Source: JAZDKP01 sp043802925 (GTDB taxonomy: Bacteria > Fibrobacterota > OXYB2-FULL-49-7 > JAEUSG01). From it: a DNA stretch of 21,963 nt. Positions 14,433 through 21,963 of this stretch are shown here, piece by piece. Made by a program: the position numbers and the translations under genes. The notes below the pieces were generated by a model. That model was not told the origin of the DNA, made no database searches, and was given only the letters and a program-made list of their open reading frames with translations. The stretch is from NCBI GenBank assembly GCA_043802925.1, contig JAZDKP010000159.1, positions 1 through 21,963 of the forward strand, written 5' to 3'. Each line of letters opens with the position of its first letter. The first letter of the stretch is position 1.

Positions 14433-15293
14433 ATGCACGCATCCGAACCGCAATCCAATATTGCTGTAAACGACAAGGACATCGAATTAAGCGAACAGGA
14501 ATTCGGCCTGATCAGCAAGTTGGTTTATGAACGATGCGGCATATCCCTTCCACCGCACAAAAAGGTGCTGGTCAAAAGCCGGCTGGGCAAACGGCTGCGT
14601 TCACTGGAATTCACGTCGTTTAAGCGATATTACGAATATGTTGTGGGGGACGAATCGGAAAAGGAACTCGTTGAAATGCTCGATGCCGTCTCAACCAACG
14701 TCACCCAGTTTTTCCGGGAAAACCTCCATTTCGATTTTCTGCGGGACAATGTAATCCCTTGCCTGAAGGAAGACGTGAAGACAGGGGAATGCGATAAAAT
14801 CCGGATTTGGTGCGCGGCGTGTTCCACGGGTGAGGAAGCGTATTCCCTGGCCATTACATTTTTCGAGCAATGGCCGGAAATCACCTCGCATGACTTTATG
14901 ATTTTGGGGACGGACATTTCCACGCATGTCCTTAAAATCGCCGAACAGGCCGTTTATGACGAAGAAAAGATGGCGTCCATCCCTCCCAATATTCGATTGA
15001 AATATTTTGAAAGAACCGGCGGGTTGTATCGAGTCAAGGATTTCGTGCGGAAAAAGATCTTGTTTCGCCGGCTGAACCTGGTTTCGAATGATTTCCCATT
15101 CAAAAATCCGATTAATGTTATTTTTTGCAGGAACGTATTGATTTACTTTGATAAGCCCACACAGCAGGGTGTAATCAGAAAATTCCATCAATACCTCGCG
15201 GAAGACGGATATCTTTTTTTGGGGCATTCAGAAGGGTTAACGGGGGTTCAGCATGATTTTAAATACGTCAAACCTTCCATATACTCAAAATAA
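14433..15293 (+). CDS. cheR: Chemoreceptor methyltransferase CheR
   Basis: CheR transfers methyl groups from S-adenosylmethionine to glutamates of chemoreceptors during adaptation. The 286-residue product has the helical N-terminal domain (about 18-85), the TQFFRE motif at 91-96, the SAM-binding WCAACSTGEEAYSLA segment at 126-140 and the closing NVIFCRNVLIYFD motif typical of the family. The length is normal. The ATG at 14433 follows AAGGG by 7 bases. It lies 15 bp after the second chemoreceptor, whose tail looks able to dock an adaptation enzyme. The free HPt gene follows by 13 bp. Confidence 0.97.
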   Translation: MHASEPQSNIAVNDKDIELSEQEFGLISKLVYERCGISLPPHKKVLVKSRLGKRLRSLEFTSFKRYYEYVVGDESEKELVEMLDAVSTNVTQFFRENLHFDFLRDNVIPCLKEDVKTGECDKIRIWCAACSTGEEAYSLAITFFEQWPEITSHDFMILGTDISTHVLKIAEQAVYDEEKMASIPPNIRLKYFERTGGLYRVKDFVRKKILFRRLNLVSNDFPFKNPINVIFCRNVLIYFDKPTQQGVIRKFHQYLAEDGYLFLGHSEGLTGVQHDFKYVKPSIYSK

Positions 15294-15306
15294 TGGAATA
15301 ACGCCC

Positions 15307-15663
15307 ATGGAAGTAAATCGAAAGCCGCAAGCCGTATTCGATAAATCGGGTGTCATGGAAAATATCGGAGGGGATGTACAGCTCCTGAAAGAGCTTTTGA
15401 CGCTGTTTTTGGAAGATTATCCGCAACGGCTTACCGCCATCCATTTTGCCCTGGAGAACAAGGATTGGCAAAAGGCCGCGATGGAAACGCATTCCTTGAA
15501 AGGGACCCTTTCCAATCTCGGCGCCGTCATAGCGAAGGAACATGCGGCCAGCCTGAATAAGCTCTGCCGTTCAGGGACGCCCGTGGATTGCATCACGCCG
15601 TATGCCGGTTTGCGCGAGTCCGTTGAGGAGTTCGCGCAGGCGCTTAAAATGGATCTGTCGTAA
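15307..15663 (+). CDS. Stand-alone histidine phosphotransfer (HPt) protein
   Basis: A 118-residue four-helix HPt protein without other domains. The phospho-accepting His is H62 in ETHSLKGTLSNLGA, the standard HxxKG motif. Such proteins shuttle phosphate between receivers of hybrid kinases and downstream response regulators. ATG 15307 is preferred because an upstream in-frame ATG (15253) lies inside cheR; the Shine-Dalgarno sequence is weak for both. It sits between cheR and three genes with receiver domains, so it may link the CheA arrays or the kinases with these receivers. The direction of phosphate flow is not visible. Confidence 0.9.
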   Translation: MEVNRKPQAVFDKSGVMENIGGDVQLLKELLTLFLEDYPQRLTAIHFALENKDWQKAAMETHSLKGTLSNLGAVIAKEHAASLNKLCRSGTPVDCITPYAGLRESVEEFAQALKMDLS

Positions 15664-15697
15664 CTTTAATTCTTTTGCGCCAAACAAAGGAGCCGGC

Positions 15698-16090
15698 ATG
15701 AAAACGCTCATCGTGGAAGACGAATTTTCCAGCAGAAAGATATTGTTGAAAATCCTGTCGGCGTACGGGCCCTGTGACGTAGCAGTGACCGGGAAGGAAG
15801 CCGTGGAGGCCTTTACCGCGGCACATGGGGACGGCCAGCCTTATGATTTGATCTGCCTGGACATATTCATGCCGGAAATGGACGGCCAACAGACGTTGCA
15901 GCTCATCCGCGCCTTCGAAAAGTCAAAAGGGATTGGCGGGCTTGAAGGGGTGAAGATCATCATGACGACCGGTTGCGAGGACAAAGGCGCTATTTTGTCC
16001 GCTTTCAGGGAGGGATGTGAAGTGTACCTCATCAAGCCGGTCCAGCAGGCAAAACTTGTTTTGGAAATGAAAAACCTTGGCCTGATCTGA
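15698..16090 (+). CDS. Single-domain response regulator, CheY-like
   Basis: A 130-residue free receiver. The acidic pair E7-D8 is in LIVEDE, the acceptor is D55 in ICLDIFMPEMDG, the Thr pair is in IIMTTG, and the conserved Lys is in YLIKP. AAAGGAG lies 6 bases before ATG 15698. It has no output domain, so it acts through protein contacts. It may be the CheY-like output of one of the two CheA proteins or a phosphate sink. It is 34 bp after the HPt gene and 19 bp before a receiver-kinase. Confidence 0.92.
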   Translation: MKTLIVEDEFSSRKILLKILSAYGPCDVAVTGKEAVEAFTAAHGDGQPYDLICLDIFMPEMDGQQTLQLIRAFEKSKGIGGLEGVKIIMTTGCEDKGAILSAFREGCEVYLIKPVQQAKLVLEMKNLGLI

Positions 16091-16109
16091 CCCTCAAGGC
16101 ATGTGAAAC

Positions 16110-17324
16110 ATGGAAATATTGGTTGCTGAAGACGATGTTATTTCCCGCCGCATCATCGAGTCCTGCTTAAAAAAACGGGGCCATCATTCCGTGGTGGCCG
16201 TGAACGGCCTTGAAGCGTGGGACATTATCAACAATACAAAGATTGATATTGCGCTCATCGATTGGGTGATGCCGGAAATGGACGGGATTGATTTGATCAA
16301 GCGGATAAAAGGGGGCAAACATTCCCGGTATATTTACACGATATTGGTGACGGGAAAGGACAGCGAGGGTGATTTGGTCAAAGGAATCGAAGCGGGCGCG
16401 GATGATTATATTGTCAAGCCGATTCATTTCTCCATCCTTAACAGCCGGATAAAGGCCGGCAGCCGGATTGTCGAATATTCCAACCTCATCTTGCGGCAAC
16501 GGGCGGCGCTGGCCGAAAAAAACACCTCCATGGAGGCCATGATCGAACGGAAGACACGGCAACTGATTCAAGCGGAAAAGATGGCCACGCTGGGGGTGCT
16601 CACCGCCGGGGTCGCCCACGAAATCAACAACCCGATGACTTTTATTTCAGGAAACATCCAGACGTTGGAGATGTTTTGGAATGAAATCGGCCCCAAGGTC
16701 GGGGAAGGACTTCTCTCGGACGCCGACAATGCAAATAGAATGAAATATATCCACGAAAAAATGCCCCGGGTCATCGGCGGAATGCAGAATGGCGTGCGCC
16801 GCATCGCCAAGATCATCGAGGGGTTGCATGATTTTTCAAGGCAGGACAAGGAGGCGATGGCCCTTTTTGACGTCCAGGAGACCATTGAAAGCGCCTTGGA
16901 GTATTGCCGGAACCGGTTGAACGGCAACATGAAAGTGGAAAAGGAGTTTTGCCCCGGGCCGGTTTCGTTTTATGGCAATGCACTCCGGATTGAACAGGTC
17001 TTGATTAACCTTATTGTAAATGCGCTGGATGCCATCGAGGAAATTGGAAAGGGCACCCTGGGCATTAAAGTCAGTAAAAACGAACAGGTGTCCGTCATCA
17101 TTGAAGATACGGGCAGGGGAATACCCCCGCATTGCCTCGAATCCATCTGGGAGCCCTTCTTTACCACAAAACCCACGGGCAAAGGGACGGGATTGGGGCT
17201 GTCCATTTCTTACAATATCATCAAGACGCATGGGGGAAGCATCAAGGCCGAAAACCGGGATGCGGGGGGCGCACGATTCACGCTCCTTTTACCAACGGAT
17301 TCCATAAAAAAGGAAATGGCATGA
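16110..17324 (+). CDS. Receiver-histidine kinase (NtrB-like kinase core)
   Basis: A 404-residue soluble protein. The N-terminal receiver (about 1-120) has acceptor D51 in IALIDWVMPEMDG and the conserved K103 in VKP. A coiled-coil linker (about 125-155) leads to HisKA with H170 in GVAHEINNPMTFI. The HATPase domain shows an N box with LINLIVNALDAIEE, DTGRGIP, then FFTTKPTGKGTGLGLSI. A kinase controlled by its own N-terminal receiver would take phosphate from another kinase or from the HPt protein. The ATG at 16110 has AAGG about 10 bases upstream. It overlaps the following receiver gene by 4 bp (ATGA), which probably makes that receiver its partner. Confidence 0.93.
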   Translation: MEILVAEDDVISRRIIESCLKKRGHHSVVAVNGLEAWDIINNTKIDIALIDWVMPEMDGIDLIKRIKGGKHSRYIYTILVTGKDSEGDLVKGIEAGADDYIVKPIHFSILNSRIKAGSRIVEYSNLILRQRAALAEKNTSMEAMIERKTRQLIQAEKMATLGVLTAGVAHEINNPMTFISGNIQTLEMFWNEIGPKVGEGLLSDADNANRMKYIHEKMPRVIGGMQNGVRRIAKIIEGLHDFSRQDKEAMALFDVQETIESALEYCRNRLNGNMKVEKEFCPGPVSFYGNALRIEQVLINLIVNALDAIEEIGKGTLGIKVSKNEQVSVIIEDTGRGIPPHCLESIWEPFFTTKPTGKGTGLGLSISYNIIKTHGGSIKAENRDAGGARFTLLLPTDSIKKEMA

Positions 17325-17746
17325 AAGGTCGACTCTTGATTGTGGATGACGAGAAAGACATCCGTGAAATGCTTTCCGATCATTTCGGGTTTCTGGGATA
17401 CGAGGTCGATCTGGCCGCAAACGGCAAAGACGCCTTGGAAAAGATGTCGACAAACAAATATGAGATAGTCATTTCAGACATTATTATGCCGGAAATGGAC
17501 GGCATTGATCTTTTACGGAACATCAAGCAGCAATATCCCATGACGCACGTCATCATGATCACGGGATATGTGACACTGGACAACGCCCTGGCATGCATGC
17601 GCCATGGCGCCGACACCTGCATCTTCAAGCCCTTGCAGGACCTCAAGGAGCTGGAGAAGGCGATCAAATCCGCGCTTTCCTCATTGGAAACGTGGCACCA
17701 GAAACTGAAGCAGTTAAAGGGAATGAAAAACGACCGATTGGAATGA
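17321..17746 (+). CDS. Single-domain response regulator
   Basis: A 141-residue free receiver. D9-D10 is in LLIVDDE, acceptor D53 is in VISDIIMPEMDG, the Thr is in IMITGY, and the Lys is in FKP. A charged helical extension follows the domain. ATG 17321 is chosen because AAAAGGAA lies just upstream and the ATGA overlaps the kinase stop; the longer frame to the left lies inside the kinase. Its own stop overlaps the start of the second cheA by 4 bp, so three proteins (kinase, receiver, CheA) are likely made in step. It could be the output receiver of either kinase. Confidence 0.92.
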   Translation: MKGRLLIVDDEKDIREMLSDHFGFLGYEVDLAANGKDALEKMSTNKYEIVISDIIMPEMDGIDLLRNIKQQYPMTHVIMITGYVTLDNALACMRHGADTCIFKPLQDLKELEKAIKSALSSLETWHQKLKQLKGMKNDRLE

Positions 17747-19857
17747 TAAACCCTATGAAGAATAAGTTTGACGCGGACCCGGAGCTGTTGCTTGAATTCG
17801 TCGACGAATCGTTGGCGTCGTTGGAACAATTGGATAACATGCTGGTTGCGCTCGAAGCCCGTCCCGGCGATAAGGAACACATAAACGCAATTTTCAGGCC
17901 GGTACATACCATAAAAGGGAATTCCACTTATTTTGGCCTGATGGACACCAAAACCTTATCGCACCGGCTTGAGGATGTGCTGGATCTGATACGGGGCGGA
18001 AAACTCTTTCCCTCTCCCCCGGTAATAAATGCGCTCCTGAAGGGCGTCGATGAATTGCGCGGCATATTGCAAAGGGTCCGGCAAAAGGGGCCCGAAGTGC
18101 CGGAACGGCCGTTATTCGAGAAATTGTTGGCAAATATCGCTGAAGCGCAGCAGTTTGAGATAAAAGATCCGGCGATGTTCGGATTGGATTTTGTAAAAGA
18201 TTTGACGGAAATCCGCGGCCGCCTTGCGAAAAACGGTCCGGATTACACGGTAGGGTTGATAGAACTCGATGGTTTGATAACGCGGATGGAAACCGCCTTC
18301 TCCGGATTCGTGAAGAAAGCCGGCAATGATGACGGTCGCCGAAAGACCGCACCCAGACCTTCATCGTTGGTGGCGCTTGACGAAATGGCCGACCTGGAAC
18401 GCATAAAACGAAACGAAACCGGGAGCATTAAGGCCATCGAAACCGCATTTGAAGAATTAAAGGCCCTCGCCGGTGATGAAAAGACCGTGGGCATGGTCAA
18501 ACAGCTGCATGAAAATTTCTTTGCCATCTATCGGCAGCTGGGGACGGACATCGTCCTGAAGAATATTTTACAGAGCGGCATTCAGGAATTGGACGCGCAC
18601 GGACGATGGGAAGCGGAAAGGCCTGTGGCAGGAACGGCGGCCAACGCCCCTGCGGCGCAGAGCGATGCGCCGGAAAAAAGCGTTCAAAAAACCATGCGCG
18701 TTTCTGAGGAAAGCATTGATGGGTTTTTAAATTATGTGGGTGAATTGGTCATTATGGGTGAGATGTTTGAATATCTCCAAAAGAGGATCCTGGACACCAA
18801 TGCGAATGCCAAAATCATTTCGGATTTTCGCGGCACCAATAATTTGTTCAAAGCCTTGTCCCATAACCTTCAGAAAAGCATCATGGAAATCCGCAAAGTG
18901 CCCCTGACGACCTTGCTGCAAAAGGCGCCACGTATCGTCCGGGACATCGGCAACGCGCTTGGAAAGGAAATCACCGTAACGGTCACCGGGGATCGGGTGG
19001 AGATTGACAAAAGCTTGATCGAGGTCCTGGAGGCCCCCTTTGTGCACCTCGTCCGCAATGCCGCGGATCATGGCATTGAAACGCCCGACGTCCGGCAAAA
19101 GCAGGGGAAGGCCCGAGCGGGTAAAATCGAAATAGCCGCAACCGAAAAAGCAGGCAACATCGTGCTATCGATCAAGGATGATGGAAAAGGGCTGGATTAT
19201 GGCGCCATACGCCGAAAAGCCGTTGCCATGGGGTTGATCAGGGAAGACGCGGAGGTTTCAGAAGAGACCTTGAAAGATTTTATATTTCTTTCCGGCCTAT
19301 CCACTTCTGAAAAGGTCACCGACGTGTCGGGGCGCGGCGTTGGCATGGATGTGGTCAAACGATCCATCGAATCGGTTGGAGGCAGGCTTTCCATTGACAG
19401 TCGGCCGGATGGGGGCACGGAATTCAGCATTCTTCTCCCGGAGAGCATTTATACCCAAATCATTGATGGGTTTGTTTCAGTGGCGGGCGGTGAGTATTAT
19501 GTATTCCCCTTGGAGACGGTCCAGGAGACCTTCCGAATCCTGCCCGAGGATTGCAAAACAGTCACCGAAAGAGGCCAATGCGTTTTACGGCGCGGAGAGC
19601 TTATCCCGTTAACCAGTCTGGACGGGATTTTTAAGGGGGCATTGCTGACTGGAAAAGACGTGAAAAACCATATCGGCATTGTGCTAAACCGGAGAAAGAC
19701 TAAAAAAGTGGTTTGCGTGGACAAAATCATCGGCGTACAGCAAGTTGTTTTAAAGAAAATCCTCGGCCTGACGGTTGCCGACGATCTTTTTACGGGCGGG
19801 GCGCTCATGGGCGATGGAAGAATCGCGATGGTCCTCGATGTTGAGAAACTGAACTAG
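17743..19857 (+). CDS. cheA: Chemotaxis histidine kinase CheA (second copy)
   Basis: A 704-residue second CheA. HPt (about 10-110) has H55 in PVHTIKGNSTYFG. The middle (about 120-310) holds two helical stretches I cannot assign, with no second HxxKG and no clear P2 domain. The dimerisation domain (about 318-350) is followed by HATPase (N box FVHLVRNAADHGIE at 433-446, DDGKGLD at 479-485, GRGVGMD at 530-536) and a CheW-like domain (about 568-704). The start is ATG 17743, overlapping the receiver stop as ATGA; ATG 17755 in the same frame is possible. cheB follows after 7 bp. It is clearly diverged from the first CheA, and its neighbours (receivers upstream, cheB downstream) suggest a separate phosphate route. 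Confidence 0.95.
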   Translation: MINPMKNKFDADPELLLEFVDESLASLEQLDNMLVALEARPGDKEHINAIFRPVHTIKGNSTYFGLMDTKTLSHRLEDVLDLIRGGKLFPSPPVINALLKGVDELRGILQRVRQKGPEVPERPLFEKLLANIAEAQQFEIKDPAMFGLDFVKDLTEIRGRLAKNGPDYTVGLIELDGLITRMETAFSGFVKKAGNDDGRRKTAPRPSSLVALDEMADLERIKRNETGSIKAIETAFEELKALAGDEKTVGMVKQLHENFFAIYRQLGTDIVLKNILQSGIQELDAHGRWEAERPVAGTAANAPAAQSDAPEKSVQKTMRVSEESIDGFLNYVGELVIMGEMFEYLQKRILDTNANAKIISDFRGTNNLFKALSHNLQKSIMEIRKVPLTTLLQKAPRIVRDIGNALGKEITVTVTGDRVEIDKSLIEVLEAPFVHLVRNAADHGIETPDVRQKQGKARAGKIEIAATEKAGNIVLSIKDDGKGLDYGAIRRKAVAMGLIREDAEVSEETLKDFIFLSGLSTSEKVTDVSGRGVGMDVVKRSIESVGGRLSIDSRPDGGTEFSILLPESIYTQIIDGFVSVAGGEYYVFPLETVQETFRILPEDCKTVTERGQCVLRRGELIPLTSLDGIFKGALLTGKDVKNHIGIVLNRRKTKKVVCVDKIIGVQQVVLKKILGLTVADDLFTGGALMGDGRIAMVLDVEKLN

Positions 19858-19864
19858 GAAAACC

Positions 19865-20926
19865 ATGTCTGACAATGTCAAGGTATTAATCGTCGATGAT
19901 TCCGCGGTCGTGCGTTCAGCGCTGTCGGATTGCTTAAGCAGGGTTCCCGGCATCGAAGTGGTCGGCACCGCCTTGGATCCCTTCATTGCGCGCGATAAAA
20001 TCCTCTCCTTAAAGCCGGACGTGATTACGCTGGACATCGAAATGCCGCGGATGGACGGGCTGACCTTCCTGGAAAAGCTCATGACCTATTATCCCATTCC
20101 CGTCATCATCATCAGCTCGCTGTCTCCGGAAGGCAGCGCCTCTTATTTTAAGGCGCTGGAACTCGGCGCCTTGGAGGTCATTTCCAAGCCGGATTCGGCG
20201 TTTGGCCAGAGTATTGACAAACAGGTTGCGCTGATCGCGGAAAAAATCATGCAGGCGGCAAAAACAAACATGACGGCCCGACGTAATATCGCCAGCATCG
20301 CCGGCTTACGGCAATCCGAAAACATTAAAAAAAACGTTCGAAAATCCATGATCGAGACCACGGACAAGATTGTGGCGGTTGGCGCCAGCACCGGCGGCAC
20401 ACAGACGTTCCGCGCGATCCTCTCAAAACTTCCGGCCGATGGTCCGCCGATTTTGCTCGTTCAGCATATGCCGCCTCTTTTTACGAAATCATATGCCGAA
20501 AGCCTCAATGACTTTGTGGCCATGGAGGTGAAAGAAGCGGAAGAAGGCGACAGCCTGCAGCAGGGATTGGTCCTGGTTGCGCCGGGGAATTACCATGTCC
20601 TGCTCCGGCGCAGCGGCGCCCGCTACTATGTGACGTTGAATCAACGGCCCCCGGTCCGTCATGTGCGGCCCTCGGTGGACGTACTCTTTATGTCCGTGGC
20701 CGAGTATGCGGGCAAAAACGCCGTGGGGGTGCTGTTGACCGGCATGGGGAGCGACGGCGCCAAGGGATTGCTCGAAATGAAAAAAATGGGCGCGGAAACC
20801 ATCGTGCAGGACGAAGCCACCAGCATCGTGTTCGGCATGCCAAAAGCGGCCTATGACCTGGGCGCTTGCAGTTCCTTGACGCCATTGGATCAGATTGCGG
20901 AAGAGATTTTAGCAAAGGTGAAATAA
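19865..20926 (+). CDS. cheB: Chemoreceptor methylesterase/glutamine deamidase CheB
   Basis: CheB removes methyl groups from chemoreceptors and is switched on by phosphate from CheA. The 353-residue product has an N-terminal receiver (D11-D12, acceptor D57 in ITLDIEMPRMDG, K108) and a C-terminal esterase domain with the catalytic triad S175 (GASTGG), H201 (QHMPP) and D297 (GMGSDGAKG). The linker (about 130-165) is Lys/Arg-rich and includes an A8 tract. The length is normal. It lies 7 bp after the second cheA, its likely phosphodonor, while cheR lies about 4.5 kb upstream; both enzymes presumably act on the two receptors of this cluster. Confidence 0.97.
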   Translation: MSDNVKVLIVDDSAVVRSALSDCLSRVPGIEVVGTALDPFIARDKILSLKPDVITLDIEMPRMDGLTFLEKLMTYYPIPVIIISSLSPEGSASYFKALELGALEVISKPDSAFGQSIDKQVALIAEKIMQAAKTNMTARRNIASIAGLRQSENIKKNVRKSMIETTDKIVAVGASTGGTQTFRAILSKLPADGPPILLVQHMPPLFTKSYAESLNDFVAMEVKEAEEGDSLQQGLVLVAPGNYHVLLRRSGARYYVTLNQRPPVRHVRPSVDVLFMSVAEYAGKNAVGVLLTGMGSDGAKGLLEMKKMGAETIVQDEATSIVFGMPKAAYDLGACSSLTPLDQIAEEILAKVK

Positions 20927-20940
20927 CCAGGAATTATATT

Positions 20941-21858
20941 ATGGGTCCCTCGAAAAATCACCCCAAGTCCGGTCATCAGGCGGGTCGCATAAAGCGTGAA
21001 AAGGAATTGGAAAAGGCGAAACAGGAATTTGCGGGTTTGAACAGCGCGCTCATCGACGCGCTCAAACACGAAAAAGAGTTGTCCGCGCGCCTGGAAATGG
21101 CCAACGAAGACATCGCCGACGCAAACCGGCAATTATCCATGGAAATAGACACGCGTAAAAAAGTGGAAGCGGAACTGGCGCGCTCCAATACTGAATTGGA
21201 ACAATTCGCCTCTATCGCATCCCATGATTTGCAGGAACCGCTTCGCATGGTGGGCAGTTATCTACAACTGCTTAAGCAACGTTACGCCGCCCAGCTGGAT
21301 GCCAATGCGCAGGAGTATATTGGATTCGCCGTGGATGGCGCCAATCGCATGAAAATATTAATCACTAACTTATTGAACTATTCACGTATCGGCACCCGAG
21401 GCAGCCCCTTTGCACCTGCGGAATGTGAAACGGCATTCAAGCAAGCCGTGAAAAACCTGGAAATTGCCATTGCCGAGAAGCAGGCGCAGGTGATAGGCCA
21501 TCCCCTGCCGACCGTGATGGCGGACCAGAATCAGCTGGTGCAATTATTCCAGAACTTGATAGGCAATGCCATCAAATTTTGCAAGGAAAAAACACCGGAA
21601 GTGCATGTTTCAGCCAAGCCAGAAAACAAACACTGGCTCTTTTCTGTTAAAGACAATGGGATAGGGATTGCGCCGGAACAGCGGGAACGTATTTTCCAGA
21701 TTTTTCAGCGATTGCATACCCGGGAAGAATATGAGGGCACGGGAATCGGCCTGGCCGTTTGCAAAAAAATTGTAGAGCGGCATGACGGTACGATATGGGT
21801 GGAGTCAGAGCCAGGGAAGGGAACGACATTCTTGTTTACAATACCAGGAACAGCGTGA
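20941..21858 (+). CDS. Sensorless soluble histidine kinase
   Basis: A 305-residue cytoplasmic kinase without membrane segments or a PAS/GAF sensor. The N-terminal 85 residues are strongly charged and probably form a coiled coil. HisKA has H95 in SIASHDLQEPLRMV, the phytochrome-like type, and HATPase shows LFQNLIGNAIKF, DNGIGIAPEQ and GTGIGLAVCKKIVERH. ATG 20941 is preceded by AGGA about 9 bases upstream; the longer in-frame extension lies inside cheB. Sitting between cheB and cheD with gaps of 14 and 25 bp, it is part of the chemosensory operon. It may take its input through the coiled coil from another protein. Confidence 0.9.
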   Translation: MGPSKNHPKSGHQAGRIKREKELEKAKQEFAGLNSALIDALKHEKELSARLEMANEDIADANRQLSMEIDTRKKVEAELARSNTELEQFASIASHDLQEPLRMVGSYLQLLKQRYAAQLDANAQEYIGFAVDGANRMKILITNLLNYSRIGTRGSPFAPAECETAFKQAVKNLEIAIAEKQAQVIGHPLPTVMADQNQLVQLFQNLIGNAIKFCKEKTPEVHVSAKPENKHWLFSVKDNGIGIAPEQRERIFQIFQRLHTREEYEGTGIGLAVCKKIVERHDGTIWVESEPGKGTTFLFTIPGTA

Positions 21859-21883
21859 ACATCAAGCATAAGGTGGAACAACC

Positions 21884-21963
21884 GTGCCGGATAAAATAGT
21901 CGTAAGCATCGCCGACATGAAGGCGGCAAACTCGGGCGGCACGCTGGTCACGTATGCCCTGGG
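21884..21963 (+). CDS. cheD: CheD chemoreceptor deamidase, start only
   Basis: The window ends 26 codons into this frame. The GTG at 21884 follows AAGGTGG by 7 bases. The first residues read VSIADMKAANSGGTLVTYALG, which matches the N-terminal pattern of CheD (a short strand, an Ala-Asp-x-Lys motif, then a loop leading to LVTxxLGSC, whose Cys is catalytic). The catalytic Cys would come two or three codons after the window edge. CheD deamidates chemoreceptor glutamines and works with CheB and CheR. The call rests on a short stretch, but the genomic place supports it. Confidence 0.8.
   Translation, partial: MPDKIVVSIADMKAANSGGTLVTYAL

Noticed and set aside
1..21963. tRNA, rRNA, CRISPR arrays, insertion sequences, integrases or phage genes
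   Set aside because: I saw none on either strand: no transposase-like or integrase-like product, no regularly spaced long repeats, no tRNA-like cloverleaf in the intergenic stretches.

Overview
The window is bacterial chromosomal DNA, roughly half G+C by eye, with strong Shine-Dalgarno sequences, ATG/GTG starts and tight gene packing. The gene content (recA, two CheA kinases, Cache- and PAS-type chemoreceptors, many hybrid kinases and single receivers) fits a motile or surface-living Gram-negative bacterium. Receptor style and signalling load resemble deltaproteobacterial, Nitrospirota or PVC-type genomes, but I cannot place the phylum from sequence alone.

Left part, minus strand (1-6115). 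recA (1295 to 210) is followed by GC-rich palindromes, one of which is a good intrinsic terminator. Upstream lies a 57-codon gene (1619 to 1446). It and recA each have the same 15-bp palindrome (CGACAAATTATGTCG) exactly 8 bp upstream of a CATTAT -10-like box, so they look co-regulated, plausibly by DNA damage. Next is a three-gene signalling operon, read from 6115 down to 1799: a 7TM-PAS histidine kinase, an Rcp1-like single receiver, and a receiver-PAS-kinase-receiver hybrid that overlaps the receiver gene by 4 bp.

A 256-bp divergent intergenic region (6116-6371) with short direct repeats separates this from the right part.

Right part, plus strand (6372-21963). This is one long chemosensory cluster: cheA-1 (two HPt domains and an MshEN-like tandem motif), a Cache-type chemoreceptor broken by one extra G, cheW, a PAS-type chemoreceptor, cheR, a free HPt protein, a receiver, a receiver-kinase, a second receiver, cheA-2, cheB, a sensorless kinase, and the first 26 codons of cheD. 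Gaps are 7 to 57 bp, and two junctions are 4-bp ATGA overlaps. No flagellar or pilus gene lies in the window, so the output is unknown.

How the genes may work together (inference): the two receptors share an identical signalling tip and would feed the same CheA/CheW arrays. CheR, CheB and CheD would adapt them. The free HPt, free receivers and kinases would link the array to a wider phosphorelay. Points most worth checking are the recA-coregulated small gene, the long G/C homopolymers (G10 in the hybrid kinase, runs of 8 in the Rcp1-like receiver and cheW), the frameshifted receptor, and the MshEN-like segment in CheA-1.
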